A program made the translations under genes and the position numbers. The notes beneath the pieces are model-generated. The model made no database searches. It was not told where the DNA came from and saw nothing but the letters and a program-made list of their open reading frames with translations. From Phaeobacter piscinae (GTDB lineage Bacteria; Pseudomonadota; Alphaproteobacteria; Rhodobacterales; Rhodobacteraceae), in the NCBI RefSeq assembly GCF_002407245.1, contig NZ_CP010681.1, positions 2,542,001-2,606,000 of the forward strand: DNA of 64,000 bases. Reading direction: 5' to 3'. Shown here piece after piece: positions 35,155 through 44,075 of the stretch. Positions within the stretch are counted from its first letter, which is position 1, and each line of letters opens with the position of its first letter.

Positions 35155-36723
35155 ATGGCGTCGGATAAAATGGCGGCGGCACCGGGCAACGCCCCGGTGT
35201 TGCGCCTGCAGAACATCACCAAACGCTTTGGCAATGTCACCGCAAACGATGACGTGAGCTTTGATCTGTTTCCGGGCGAAGTTATTGCCCTGCTTGGGGA
35301 AAACGGGGCGGGCAAGACCACGCTGATGAACATTCTGTTTGGTCAGTACACAGCGGATGGCGGCGGCGTGGAGCTGTTTGGCGCCCCCCTGCCGCCCGGT
35401 GCGCCGCGCGCAGCGCTGGATGGCGGCGTCGGCATGGTGCATCAACATTTCACGCTGGCGGACAACCTGACGGTCTGGGAAAACATCACCATTGGTGTAG
35501 AACCGTTGCTGGGTTTCGGCCTGCGGGCCGGACCGGCCAAGGCCCGCATCCGCGCGCTGGCCGAACAGTTTCACCTGAAGGTCGATCCCAACGCAAAGGT
35601 GTCCCGGCTCACCGTGGGTGAACGGCAGCGGGTTGAGATCCTGAAGGCGCTCTACCGGGACGCCCGGATCCTCATCCTGGACGAGCCGACAGCGGTCCTG
35701 ACTCCACAGGAGGCCGATGCGCTCTTTGCGACCCTGCGCGAAGCGATCAGCCTGGGGCTGTCCGTGATCTTCATCTCGCATAAACTGCATGAGGTGATGG
35801 CGATTTCAGATCGGGTTCTGGTGCTGCGCCATGGCAGACTGGTGGCAGAACGAATGACCGCTGACACTGACAGTGACGAACTGGCTGCGCTGATGGTCGG
35901 GGCCGATGTGGTGCCGGCGAATTTTGCCGCCAACACACCCGGCCCTGCCCTGTTGCAGTTGCGCGACGTCACCACCCCCACCATCGGCGCTGCCCCCGGA
36001 TTGCAGCGGGTCTCGCTGGATCTGGCGGCAGGGCAAATCACAGGGCTGGCCGGGGTTTCTGGCAATGGACAGGCGGCACTGTCGGATTTGATCTCAGGCC
36101 TGATCTCGCCGCAATCTGGCAGCTTGGTTCTGAATGGCGGCGATATTGCCAACTGGACACCACGCAAAGCCATCACCGCCGGTATCGCCCGCATCCCCGA
36201 AGATCGTCACAAAACCGGGACAATCGCGGATTTCGATCTGACGGAGAATGCAATCCTTGAAACCTACGCCACCCGTTTCAGCCACCGGGGCTGGCTTGAC
36301 TGGCGGGCCGCGCGCGACTTCGCGAAGACCGTGATCGCGGGCTATGATGTCCGCTGCCCCGGCCCGGACACCCGCATCCGGCTGCTGTCCGGTGGCAATA
36401 TGCAGAAGCTGATCCTTGGCCGCGTGTTGGAGCAGGCCCCGCAGATCATCCTCGCCAATCAGCCGGTGCGCGGGCTGGATATCGGTGCCGTCACCTATGT
36501 GCATGAACAGCTGGCCAAAGCCTGCGCCCGGGGTGCGGCGGTTCTGCTGATATCTGAGGATCTGGATGAAATCATGCAGCTTTCTGATGTGATCCATGTG
36601 ATCAGCGAAGGGCGTCTAAGCCCCGGGTTTGCCCGAGGCTCTAAACAGCCAGAAGACCTGGGGGCTTGGATGGCCGGTCATGGCTTTGATACGCCACAGA
36701 CGGAGGATGGCCATGCGGCTTGA
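35155..36723 (+). CDS. Nucleoside/nucleobase ABC transporter ATPase, duplicated domains
   Basis: A 522-residue protein with two ABC modules. The first is intact: Walker A GENGAGKTT, signature LTVGERQRVEIL, Walker B ILILDEPTAVLT. The second is degenerate as usual for this family: GVSGNGQAAL in place of Walker A, signature LLSGGNMQKLILGR, and NQPVRGLDIGA for Walker B. It powers the BMP importer. The ATG at 35155 follows an aggggg site. Its 3' end overlaps the permease gene by 11 bases. Confidence 0.92.
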   Translation: MASDKMAAAPGNAPVLRLQNITKRFGNVTANDDVSFDLFPGEVIALLGENGAGKTTLMNILFGQYTADGGGVELFGAPLPPGAPRAALDGGVGMVHQHFTLADNLTVWENITIGVEPLLGFGLRAGPAKARIRALAEQFHLKVDPNAKVSRLTVGERQRVEILKALYRDARILILDEPTAVLTPQEADALFATLREAISLGLSVIFISHKLHEVMAISDRVLVLRHGRLVAERMTADTDSDELAALMVGADVVPANFAANTPGPALLQLRDVTTPTIGAAPGLQRVSLDLAAGQITGLAGVSGNGQAALSDLISGLISPQSGSLVLNGGDIANWTPRKAITAGIARIPEDRHKTGTIADFDLTENAILETYATRFSHRGWLDWRAARDFAKTVIAGYDVRCPGPDTRIRLLSGGNMQKLILGRVLEQAPQIILANQPVRGLDIGAVTYVHEQLAKACARGAAVLLISEDLDEIMQLSDVIHVISEGRLSPGFARGSKQPEDLGAWMAGHGFDTPQTEDGHAA

Positions 36724-37762
36724 ACCGATTGCCGCGCCCAGCTGGCAGCGGCGGCTGATGCCGCCTGCGCTGGCGCTGTTGGCGACCTTTGCCATCGCCG
36801 CGCTGCTGGCGCAGATCGCGGGCGGGGAGCCGCTGTCGATCTTTGGCCTGATCCTGACCGGCGCGTTCGGGTCGAAATTTGCGCTGCTTGAGACGCTGAA
36901 CCGGGCAACGCCGCTGATTTTTACTGGCCTCGCCATTGCCGTCGCCTTTCGCGCCAAGCTGTGGAATATCGGCGCTGAGGCGCAGCTTTATGCCGGGGCG
37001 GTGATCACAGTCGTGCTGGGCACCGGCGCGCTATCCCTGCCTGCCCCGCTGCTGCTGCCGCTTCTGGGTCTGGCCGCGATGGTCGCCGGGGCGGCGCTAT
37101 TGCTGGGGCCTGCGCTGCTGAAAACGCGGCTGGGGGTGGATGAGGTGGTCACCACGCTCTTGTTCAACTTCATTTTTCTACTGTTTGTCTCCTACCTGCT
37201 GGAAGGGCCGCTGAAGGATCCGATGGGGATGGGCTGGCCGAAATCGCCACGGCTGAGCCCCGAGGCACGGCTGCCGCGTGTGGTTGACGGGCTGCGGCTG
37301 CACTGGGGGTTTGCGCTGGCGCTGATTTCGGCGGTCGCGATCTGGGTGATCAATACACGCACCACGCTGGGCTATGAGATGCGCGCGGTTGGCCAAAACG
37401 CCGAGGCCGCTCGATTTGCTGGTATTCCGGTGACGCGGGTGATCCTGAAAACCGCGCTGCTATCAGGGGGGCTGGCCGGGTTGGCGGGCTATTCCGAGGT
37501 GGCGGGTCTGAAAGGGGCGCTGACGCTCGATCTCAGCCCCGGTTTTGGCTACACGGGCATCGTTGTCGCCATGCTGGCGCTGCTGCATCCCCTTGGCGTG
37601 GTGTTTGCAGCGCTGTTTGTTGCGGCGATTTTCGTCGGGGCGGACAGTATGAGCCGTGCTGCCGGGGTGCCGAGTTATCTGGCCGATATCATGTTGGCCT
37701 CTGCTCTGCTGCTGATGGTGCTGGCGATCCTTTTGAGCAAATTCCGGCTGCGGAGGGACTGA
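36713..37762 (+). CDS. Nucleoside/nucleobase ABC transporter permease 1
   Basis: About 349 residues, with around eight to ten membrane helices. Family segments: RATPLIFTGLAIAVAFRA, KLWNIGAEAQLYAGA and GYEMRAVGQNAEAARFAGI, the last being the loop contacting the ATPase. An ATG at 36707 is possible; ggagg spacing favours 36713. One half of the heterodimeric channel with the next gene. Confidence 0.91.
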   Translation: MRLEPIAAPSWQRRLMPPALALLATFAIAALLAQIAGGEPLSIFGLILTGAFGSKFALLETLNRATPLIFTGLAIAVAFRAKLWNIGAEAQLYAGAVITVVLGTGALSLPAPLLLPLLGLAAMVAGAALLLGPALLKTRLGVDEVVTTLLFNFIFLLFVSYLLEGPLKDPMGMGWPKSPRLSPEARLPRVVDGLRLHWGFALALISAVAIWVINTRTTLGYEMRAVGQNAEAARFAGIPVTRVILKTALLSGGLAGLAGYSEVAGLKGALTLDLSPGFGYTGIVVAMLALLHPLGVVFAALFVAAIFVGADSMSRAAGVPSYLADIMLASALLLMVLAILLSKFRLRRD

Positions 37763-37763
37763 G

Positions 37764-38708
37764 ATGGACATCCTCGAAATCCTGTTTTCCGCCAGTTTCT
37801 GGGCCGCCGCCATCCGCATCGCCTCCCCACTGATTTTCGCCACATTGGGAGAACTGATCTGCGAACGCGCCGGTGTGCTGAACCTCGGGATTGAGGGGAT
37901 CATGGTGGCTGGCGCCTTCTCCGGTTGGATTGCCGTCTGGGCCGGACTGCCGCTCTGGGGCGGGGTTGGTGTGGCGCTGCTGACCGGCATGGGTTTTGGC
38001 CTGCTGCATGCCACGCTCAGCGTGCCCTTTGGGCTGTCGCAGCATGTGGTCGGCATCGGGCTGACACTTCTGGCCACCTCCCTGACCTTCTACACCTACC
38101 GCGTGGTGCTGCCGGAGGTGTCCTCACCCCCCAAGATCGACGCCTTCCAGCCCTATGAAATCCCACTTCTGGCGGATCTGCCACTACTTGGCCCGGCGCT
38201 GTTTTCCCAGACACCACTGACCTATGCCGCCTTTGTGCTGGCCGGGCTGTGCGCCTATACGCTGTATCGGACGCCGCTGGGTCTTGCAGTGCGGGCCGCA
38301 GGCGAGAACCCGTCGGCAGTGGCCGCACAGGGGCTGTCAGTGACCGCGATCCGCATGGGCGCGGTGATTGTCGGCAGCGGGTTTATGGCGGTGGGCGGCG
38401 CGTTTCTGACGCTCTCGGCCTTTGACAGTTTTTTCTTCGATATGGTGAACGGGCGCGGCTGGATCTGCATTGCGCTGGTGGTTTTTGGCGCGTGGAGACC
38501 GGGCAAGGCGGTGCTGGGTGCGATCCTTTTTGCCGCCTTTGATGCGCTGCAGATCCGCCTGCAACAAACCGGGATCGGCGCGGTGGTGCCCTATCAGTTG
38601 TTCCTGATGCTGCCCTATATTCTGTCGATACTGGCGCTGGTCGTGATGTCGCGCCGTGCCGAGGTGCCTGCTGCGCTGATGGTGCCATTCAACAAGGGAG
38701 AGAGATGA
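37764..38708 (+). CDS. Nucleoside/nucleobase ABC transporter permease 2
   Basis: A 314-residue permease with about eight helices. Characteristic segments: LIFATLGELICERAGVLNLG, GIEGIMVAGAFSG, and VRAAGENPSAVAAQGLSVT, the coupling loop. It begins one base after permease 1 ends and overlaps the deaminase ATG (ATGA). Confidence 0.92.
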   Translation: MDILEILFSASFWAAAIRIASPLIFATLGELICERAGVLNLGIEGIMVAGAFSGWIAVWAGLPLWGGVGVALLTGMGFGLLHATLSVPFGLSQHVVGIGLTLLATSLTFYTYRVVLPEVSSPPKIDAFQPYEIPLLADLPLLGPALFSQTPLTYAAFVLAGLCAYTLYRTPLGLAVRAAGENPSAVAAQGLSVTAIRMGAVIVGSGFMAVGGAFLTLSAFDSFFFDMVNGRGWICIALVVFGAWRPGKAVLGAILFAAFDALQIRLQQTGIGAVVPYQLFLMLPYILSILALVVMSRRAEVPAALMVPFNKGER

Positions 38709-39988
38709 TGTTGGACCTGTTGATCAAGGGCGGCACCCTGCCCGACGGTTCTGTCGCGGATATCGGCATCACCGGCGATCGGATCAGCGAGGTTGCGGCC
38801 TCCATCACAGCCGAGGCGACGGAAGTCATTGATGCCAGCGGCGATCTGGTCGCGCCACCATTTGTCGATCCGCATTTCCACATGGATGCGACGCTGTCCT
38901 ATGGGCTGCCGCGGCTCAACGCCTCTGGCACGCTCCTGGAGGGGATCAGTCTCTGGGGGGAGCTGCGCGAGGAGGCCAGTGTCGACGATATGGTCAGCCG
39001 CGCGCTGACCTATTGCGACTGGGCCGCCAGCATGGGGTTGCTGGCGATCCGCACCCATGTGGATACCACCCCTGATCACCTGCGGGGCGTGACCGCGATG
39101 CTGGAGGTCCGCGAGGCCGTGAAGGAGTATATCGACCTACAACTCGTCGCCTTCCCACAGGATGGGTTGTACCGGGCTGAAAACGGGCGCGAAAACCTGA
39201 TCCGCGCGCTGGATATGGGGGTCGATGTAGTCGGTGGCATCCCACATTTCGAACGCAGCATGCAGGATGGCGCGGACTCGCTGCGTGACCTTTGCAAAAT
39301 CGCGGCGGATCGGGGTTTGCAGGTTGATATCCACTGCGACGAGACCGATGACCCCCTGTCGCGTCATATTGAGACCCTGGCGCAGGAAACCCTGCGGCAC
39401 GGGTTACAGGGACGCGTTGCGGGCAGTCACCTCACCTCCATGCATTCGATGGACAACTACTACGTCTCCAAGCTGCTGCCGCTGATCGCCGAGGCTGAGA
39501 TTGCGGCCATTCCCAATCCGCTGATCAATATCGTGTTGCAGGGACGGCACGACAGTTTCCCCAAACGACGCGGGTTGACGCGGGTGAAGGAACTGCTGGA
39601 GGCAGGTGTCACGGTGGGCTGGGGGCAGGATTGCGTGCTGGATCCCTGGTACAGCCTTGGCACCGGAGACATGCTGGATGTGGCCTTCATGGGGATGCAT
39701 GTGGCGCAGATGACCCACCCGGATGAGATGGCCCATTGCTTCACCATGGTGACCGACAGCAATGCCGCCATCATGGGGCTGGAGGGCTATGGGCTGAAGA
39801 AAGGTGACCGTGCATCGCTGGTGGTGCTGGATGCGGCCACCCCGACCGAGGCGCTGCGTCTGCGGCCTGCGCGCCTTGCGGTGATTTCACGCGGCAAGGT
39901 GATCAGCCGAAGCGCGCGCGGCGATGCGGCTCTGTCCATCCCCGGCCGCCCGGCACAGGTGCGGCGACGTCATCAACGGCCCGGATGA
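38705..39988 (+). CDS. CodA-like cytosine/amidohydrolase-family deaminase
   Basis: A 427-residue metal-dependent amidohydrolase close in length and motif order to E. coli CodA: PHFHMDAT (metal His pair), IDLQLVAFPQDG, HCDETDDPLSR, SHLTSMHS, then QGRHDSFPKRRGLTRVKELL. At the end CodA has GHDDVFDPW whereas here it is GQDCVLDPW, so the metal Asp is kept but the neighbours differ; cytosine may not be the only or best substrate. Operon with the importer suggests salvage of an exocyclic-amine nucleobase. The C-terminus is Arg-rich and unlike CodA. Confidence 0.85.
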   Translation: MMLDLLIKGGTLPDGSVADIGITGDRISEVAASITAEATEVIDASGDLVAPPFVDPHFHMDATLSYGLPRLNASGTLLEGISLWGELREEASVDDMVSRALTYCDWAASMGLLAIRTHVDTTPDHLRGVTAMLEVREAVKEYIDLQLVAFPQDGLYRAENGRENLIRALDMGVDVVGGIPHFERSMQDGADSLRDLCKIAADRGLQVDIHCDETDDPLSRHIETLAQETLRHGLQGRVAGSHLTSMHSMDNYYVSKLLPLIAEAEIAAIPNPLINIVLQGRHDSFPKRRGLTRVKELLEAGVTVGWGQDCVLDPWYSLGTGDMLDVAFMGMHVAQMTHPDEMAHCFTMVTDSNAAIMGLEGYGLKKGDRASLVVLDAATPTEALRLRPARLAVISRGKVISRSARGDAALSIPGRPAQVRRRHQRPG

Positions 39989-39995
39989 CCTGACT

Positions 39996-40577
39996 TCAGA
40001 GCAGTAGATACGGCAGGCCGACCGCCGCCACGGCCAGTAACAGCAGGGCCACCAGCATCACCAACCCGTCGCGGGTCAACATCGCAACGGCGAGGCTGCT
40101 GACCACAATTCCCAGCGTGGAAGAACTGAATGGCACCAGTTCCAGTATGGGCATAGCCAGCCCGCAAAGCGCGCAGATGACCCGTGGGATTGTCAGAAAA
40201 GGCTGCCGCAGCAAAACCTTGACGCGGGCCTCCGTGTGACGATCCAGAAATCGCGCCATGCGACGCATCGGACCCAGGACCTTTCGCGCACGGTCAGAGG
40301 AGACCCGCTGCCTTCGAAGCCAATCCGGCAACCAGAGATGATCGCGACCTAATGCCATCTGACCTGCAATCAGGAAGATCAGCATCCCGCAGATTGTGGA
40401 GAATAGCGGCACCCCGCTGAGAGGGGACACGACCGCCATTGCAGGGAGCAGCAGGGTCGCCGACATCGATGAGTGGCCCAGATCCTCCACAACGTCCGCA
40501 ACGCTGATGCTGTCTTCCTCGAGCAGCTCTGTTGTGGCGTCGATCATCTCGGCAACGGGTTGGTTTTCGGCGGTCAT
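39996..40577 (-). CDS. ExoD family membrane protein
   Basis: A 193-residue membrane protein with about four helices and the ExoD pattern: VVSPLSGVPLFSTICGMLI, MALGRDHLWLPDWLRRQ, and LELVPFSSSTLGIVVSSLA. ExoD affects exopolysaccharide production and alkaline tolerance in rhizobia; the mechanism is unknown. It converges with the deaminase. An EcfG-type promoter lies 45 bases before the ATG, so it is probably a general-stress gene. Confidence 0.87.
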   Translation of the reverse strand: MTAENQPVAEMIDATTELLEEDSISVADVVEDLGHSSMSATLLLPAMAVVSPLSGVPLFSTICGMLIFLIAGQMALGRDHLWLPDWLRRQRVSSDRARKVLGPMRRMARFLDRHTEARVKVLLRQPFLTIPRVICALCGLAMPILELVPFSSSTLGIVVSSLAVAMLTRDGLVMLVALLLLAVAAVGLPYLLL

Positions 40578-40621
40578 TCTGTGCAGCTCCTATTTGCGGC
40601 GCGCGTCGGATATACGGGCAA

Positions 40622-40646
40622 AACGTGTTCAAGCCGCCGTGGTTCC
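40622..40646 (-). promoter_or_regulatory. EcfG-type promoter for exoD
   Basis: On the minus strand GGAACC (40646-40641), 15 bases, CGTT (40625-40622), i.e. GGAAC-N16-CGTT, the consensus of alphaproteobacterial EcfG. About 45 bases before the exoD ATG. Confidence 0.72.
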
Positions 40647-40742
40647 GTCGTGTCCGCGCCGCAACCCGCCGAACCAAGCCAGTATAACAACCTCCAGCGC
40701 CAATCCCGGCTGTGTTTTTTCAAGGCAGCCCGCGGCCCCGCG

Positions 40743-40768
40743 GGAACCGTTTCCTCATGCAGGGCGTT
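40743..40768 (+). promoter_or_regulatory. EcfG-type promoter upstream of the entericidin-like gene
   Basis: GGAACC (40743-40748), 16 bases, CGTT (40765-40768). It points at the lipoprotein gene about 180 bases away; the long leader makes this less certain than the others. Confidence 0.55.
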
Positions 40769-40949
40769 AGCCCAGCGCAACCCCGTGATGAGACGGGACG
40801 GGCTCTGTATGATCGGAGTCAAAACGTGGCTGCGACCGGGAATCTCCCCGCGCCCCACCCTTCCGCTGGTCGCAGACTGGCGCGCATAAGACCGGGAAAC
40901 ATTCCGGATTGGACACGGCCTCAGCGCCGCGAAACGAAAGGAAATTGAT

Positions 40950-41075
40950 ATGCGACTTTTCATTGCTGCTCTTGCTCTGGCCGGTCTGGCCGCTTGCGAA
41001 ACCACCGAAGGGTTCGGCCGCGACGTCTCAGATCTTGGCGATGCCATTACCGAAGAATCTCAGGAAGCGCAGTAA
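40950..41075 (+). CDS. Entericidin-like small lipoprotein
   Basis: A 41-residue peptide: a short hydrophobic signal, lipobox LAAC with Cys16, then CETTEGFGRDVSDLGDAI and an acidic tail. This matches entericidin EcnA/EcnB peptides, small outer-envelope lipoproteins tied to stationary-phase and osmotic stress. aagga lies seven bases before the ATG, and a strong terminator follows 15 bases after the stop, so it is a single-gene transcript. E. coli ecnB depends on RpoS; a general-stress promoter here would be the alphaproteobacterial parallel. Confidence 0.85.
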   Translation: MRLFIAALALAGLAACETTEGFGRDVSDLGDAITEESQEAQ

Positions 41076-41089
41076 ACCAACTGCGCCCG

Positions 41090-41126
41090 AACACCCCGTC
41101 AGATACGTTCTGGCGGGGTGTTTTTG
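41090..41126 (+). terminator. Rho-independent terminator after the entericidin-like gene
   Basis: Nine-base outer stem (41090-41098 with 41114-41122) plus an inner CAGA/TCTG pairing, followed by TTTTT. Confidence 0.85.
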
Positions 41127-41274
41127 TATTTGAGGTGAGCGTGCGAATTTTGTCGTGACATCTACACCCGTCTACGGTTGACCTAGCCCTGAAGTCACAG
41201 AACCATTGCGGTGCGGCAGCCCGCCTTGATTTCGATCCGCTGCCGAAATTTCACATCTGCGCCCCAGACCGAGG

Positions 41275-42753
41275 ATGCCCATGCCAGACTTCCCTGCCCG
41301 CCGCCCAGTCATCGCTGTATTGGGCGCGCGCCCTACCATGGCATGCATCATCTGCCCCCAGCGCGCGCTGCAGATGCTGCTGCACGGTCTGGCATTAGTA
41401 ACCCTGATGATATCCTTGCTGATGCCGGTTCTGGCGACGGCCCAGACCAGCAGCGAACCGGTTCAGACGGACAGTGCCATCCAACTGGACGGCAAAGCGG
41501 CTCCGGATGCGCAGATCCGTCGCCGGATTGTCGAACTTCTGGGGGAAATCGACGGGTTTGATAAGGTCGATGTCTCAGTCTCCAATGGTGTGGTGACCCT
41601 TGCGGGCGAGGTGCTGGACAATGCGCGCCAGACCCAACTTACCACCATGATTGAGCGGATTGACGGCGTTGTAGCGATTGAGAACCAGACCCTGGTCAAC
41701 GGTCGGCTGGACGAGCGGCTGGATTCCGCCTTTTCAAGACTGAAAGAGCGGACCCGCAATATCATCGCCAATGCGCCGATCTTCTTTGTTGCGATGCTGG
41801 TCTTCGTGATGATCTCCACCTTTGGTTGGCTGGTCACCACCCGGCTGCGGATCTGGCAGCGTCTGGCACCCAATTCCTTTATCGCAGAGGTCTACAGCGC
41901 GGTTGCCCGCATCGCCTTCATCATATTGGGGCTGGTGGTGGCATTGGATATCCTCAACGCAACCGCGCTACTGGGCGCGGTTCTGGGGGCTGCGGGTGTG
42001 GCGGGGCTGGCCGTTGGTTTTGCGGTGCGCGACACGGTGGAGAATTTCATCGCCTCAATCCTGCTGAGCCTGCGGCAACCCTTCCGACCGAATGATTTTG
42101 TCGAGATCGCAGGCGATATGGGCACCGTGGCCCGGCTGACCTCGCGTGCAACCATTCTGATCTCACCGGAGGGCAACCATATCCGCATCCCCAATGCGAC
42201 CGTATTTAAGGGCCGGATTGTGAATTACACACGGGACGCCAACCGGCGGTTTGAGTTTGAGCTGGGGGTAGATGCGGATGCCGATCTGGCGGGGGCGCTG
42301 TCAACCGCGGTTGATGCGTTGCAATCGCTGCCCTTCGTGCTGCGCGATCCGTCGGTCGGGGCCTGGGTCAAGGAAGTAGGCGATTCCAACGTGATCTTGA
42401 CCTTCACCGGCTGGGTGGACCAGACCCGCAGCAGCTTCTTGAAGGCCCGCGGCGAGGCGATCCGCACCGCCAAGACCGCCCTGGAGAGCAACGGATTTGG
42501 CCTGCCGGAACCGATCTACCGCCTCCGCGTGGATGCCAATGCAGCGGCCAGCCTGTTGCCGATCGCTGATCAACCGCGTGACGCCGCCGCCGATCCGTCG
42601 CCGCAGGCTGCACCAACTGCGGCAGAGACTCCGCTTCCGGCAGCCGCTGATCCGGCGCGGGTTGAAGACGCCAATGAGGAAGCTGCCACCCGTGAACGCA
42701 ACGCCCCCGACGGCGGTGGCGATCTGCTGAGTGAGGGTCAGAAAGCGGAATAA
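41275..42753 (+). CDS. MscS-family mechanosensitive channel with N-terminal BON domain
   Basis: A 492-residue inner-membrane protein. After a hydrophobic segment ending in ATAQ (about residue 57), a periplasmic BON-like domain follows (about 75-140, VDVSVSNGVVTLAGEVLDNA). Two or three helices precede the pore helix LLGAVLGAAGVAGLAVGFAV, then the beta domain GDMGTVARLTSRATIL and IRIPNATVFKGRIVNY. The tail is Pro/Ala/Glu-rich. It should release solutes on osmotic downshift. BON plus MscS is found in several bacteria. No EcfG motif seen upstream. Confidence 0.9.
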   Translation: MPMPDFPARRPVIAVLGARPTMACIICPQRALQMLLHGLALVTLMISLLMPVLATAQTSSEPVQTDSAIQLDGKAAPDAQIRRRIVELLGEIDGFDKVDVSVSNGVVTLAGEVLDNARQTQLTTMIERIDGVVAIENQTLVNGRLDERLDSAFSRLKERTRNIIANAPIFFVAMLVFVMISTFGWLVTTRLRIWQRLAPNSFIAEVYSAVARIAFIILGLVVALDILNATALLGAVLGAAGVAGLAVGFAVRDTVENFIASILLSLRQPFRPNDFVEIAGDMGTVARLTSRATILISPEGNHIRIPNATVFKGRIVNYTRDANRRFEFELGVDADADLAGALSTAVDALQSLPFVLRDPSVGAWVKEVGDSNVILTFTGWVDQTRSSFLKARGEAIRTAKTALESNGFGLPEPIYRLRVDANAAASLLPIADQPRDAAADPSPQAAPTAAETPLPAAADPARVEDANEEAATRERNAPDGGGDLLSEGQKAE

Positions 42754-42791
42754 ACCTCGCACAACGCAACCGTGTGGGCCGATGTTTCTGC

Positions 42792-42817
42792 GGAACAATC
42801 GCTGATGTCTCTGCGTT
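42792..42817 (+). promoter_or_regulatory. EcfG-type promoter for the DUF7218-like gene
   Basis: GGAAC (42792-42796), 17 bases, CGTT (42814-42817). It ends 25 bases before the ATG at 42842 and probably drives the PLDc_N gene too. Confidence 0.7.
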
Positions 42818-42841
42818 GCCCCAGAGACAAAGGAGCATCCC

Positions 42842-43105
42842 ATGGCAAAAACCCACAGCCCCTCCGTTAAAAATGACAGCACCTATGATGCCCTGCGCGA
42901 CAAGGGCTATAGCAAGTCCAAGGCCGCAGCGATCGCCAATGCCCAGGCCAACGACAATATGGCCCCCTCTGAAAAAGGCGGCAAAGCGCCCCCATATGAG
43001 GATTGGACCAAGGATGAGTTGATGGAGCGCGCCCGCGAGCTTGAGGTTGAGGGGCGTTCGACCATGAACAAAGACGAACTGATTAAGGCTTTGCGCAACG
43101 GCTGA
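42842..43105 (+). CDS. Small basic stress-linked protein, DUF7218 / Rho-N-like
   Basis: An 87-residue protein starting MAKTHSPSVKNDSTYDALRD, then GYSKSKAAAIANAQAN and a C-terminal SAP/Rho-N-like helical segment (WTKDELMERARELEVEG, then NKDELIKALRNG) that could bind nucleic acid. Similar proteins are widespread in soil and marine bacteria but have no assigned function. An ggagc site precedes the ATG. EcfG-type promoter upstream. Confidence 0.8.
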   Translation: MAKTHSPSVKNDSTYDALRDKGYSKSKAAAIANAQANDNMAPSEKGGKAPPYEDWTKDELMERARELEVEGRSTMNKDELIKALRNG

Positions 43106-43162
43106 CACGGTCAGGCCCGCGCTGCGCGGTCTCTAACCCCTTTCAACCAGGAGACGTGATAG

Positions 43163-43342
43163 ATGGTAGAATATGCTGGAATTGGCGGGCTTATTGTCCT
43201 GCTGTTATCGATCTGGGCAATCGTATCAATTGTCGGATCCAACGCCAGCACCGGCAAAAAGGTCATCTGGGTGGTTTTTGTTCTGATCCTGCCCATATTT
43301 GGGTTCATCTGCTGGCTGCTTTTCGGTCCGCGCGCGCGCTAA
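43163..43342 (+). CDS. PLDc_N domain small membrane protein
   Basis: A 59-residue peptide with two membrane helices and the phospholipase D nuclease N-terminal signature: a first helix IVLLLSIWAIVSIV, then GKKVIWVVFVLILPIFGFI and WLLFGPR. Such short proteins are common in actinobacteria and alphaproteobacteria; function unknown, perhaps sharing origin with the cardiolipin-synthase N-terminus. aggag precedes the ATG by about nine bases. It follows the DUF7218-like gene by 57 bases and ends at a terminator. Confidence 0.85.
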   Translation: MVEYAGIGGLIVLLLSIWAIVSIVGSNASTGKKVIWVVFVLILPIFGFICWLLFGPRAR

Positions 43343-43369
43343 CCGCTGCGCTTTAATTCGATGATACAA

Positions 43370-43408
43370 AAACAGCGCCGTCTTTTGCGAGACGGCGCTG
43401 TTTGTTTT
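43370..43408. terminator. Rho-independent terminator
   Basis: Thirteen-base perfect stem (43370-43382 with 43391-43403), loop ttttgcga, followed by gtttt. Serves the small-gene transcript and possibly the convergent PPOX-like gene. Confidence 0.85.
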
Positions 43409-43434
43409 ACATGTTCGGGAGGCCCGCAACGACC

Positions 43435-43944
43435 TCAGGTATTGAGCTGAAGCACATGGTGTACGCCGACGTCCGGGTGGCCTTCGGTCTCGCTCATGCT
43501 GGCGCGCAGCAGTTTCAGACCGACCAGAACCGCGTTGCCCTGCGAGGCCCAGACCGCCGCCTCCCGCGGGGTCATTCTCAATAGCGTGACCTTTGGATCA
43601 TCGCGCCCCTTCTCGAACCATGCACCAACTGCAAAGCTCCACAGCTCATCCAGCTTATCAGGGTCATTGGTGACCTCAATCGGGCCGCGCACGCTGGCGT
43701 GATAGTCTTGGCCATCCGACACAAAGGTCAGCTGCGCGTCAGCGCCTAGGCCGGTTGCCTTGACCAGATCGCTGTCGGATGAGCTGATGAACCAGATCGC
43801 GCCGTTCTCTACGTCGGCGAAATGAGTCATCGGCTGTGGGTGTTGATTACTGTCGCGCACCGCCAGCATAGAGGTGCGGCGTTTTTCCAGTTGGTGCCAG
43901 AGTTGAGAAATCGCGTCGTCTTTCGTCTCGGTCTGTCGTGCCAC
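43435..43944 (-). CDS. Pyridoxamine 5'-phosphate oxidase-like general stress protein
   Basis: About 169 residues with a split-barrel flavin-binding fold: TSMLAVRDSNQHPQPMTHFAD, GAIWFISSSDSDLVKA, and the general stress protein 26-like GAWFEKGRDDPKVTLLRMTP. It may bind FMN/FAD or F420-like cofactors; activity unknown. An ATG at 43974 is possible, but aaagagg sits nine bases before the GTG at 43944, so I prefer that. Located among stress genes, although I see no EcfG site upstream. Confidence 0.8.
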   Translation of the reverse strand: MARQTETKDDAISQLWHQLEKRRTSMLAVRDSNQHPQPMTHFADVENGAIWFISSSDSDLVKATGLGADAQLTFVSDGQDYHASVRGPIEVTNDPDKLDELWSFAVGAWFEKGRDDPKVTLLRMTPREAAVWASQGNAVLVGLKLLRASMSETEGHPDVGVHHVLQLNT

Positions 43945-44075
43945 GGGTGAAATCCTCTTTTCATAAACTTGCATCTGCCAATAGACATGCGCAGGGTGGC
44001 AGGTGCTGACCCGCCCCCCCCTACGCTGCTGCCAGATCTTGCAGTGGTTGTTTCTGGCGTCAGGCGAGCGTGCGG

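Larger units (their letters stand above)
40578..40949. other. 372-base intergenic region between exoD and the entericidin-like gene
   Basis: Holds two EcfG-type promoters, one toward exoD and one at 40743 toward the entericidin-like gene, giving a predicted leader of about 170 bases. No coding frame with a credible ribosome site was found in that leader. Confidence 0.5.

Noticed and set aside
40749..40889. Short open frame of about 33 codons between the 40743 promoter and the entericidin-like gene
   Set aside because: No credible ribosome site and no recognisable peptide features.
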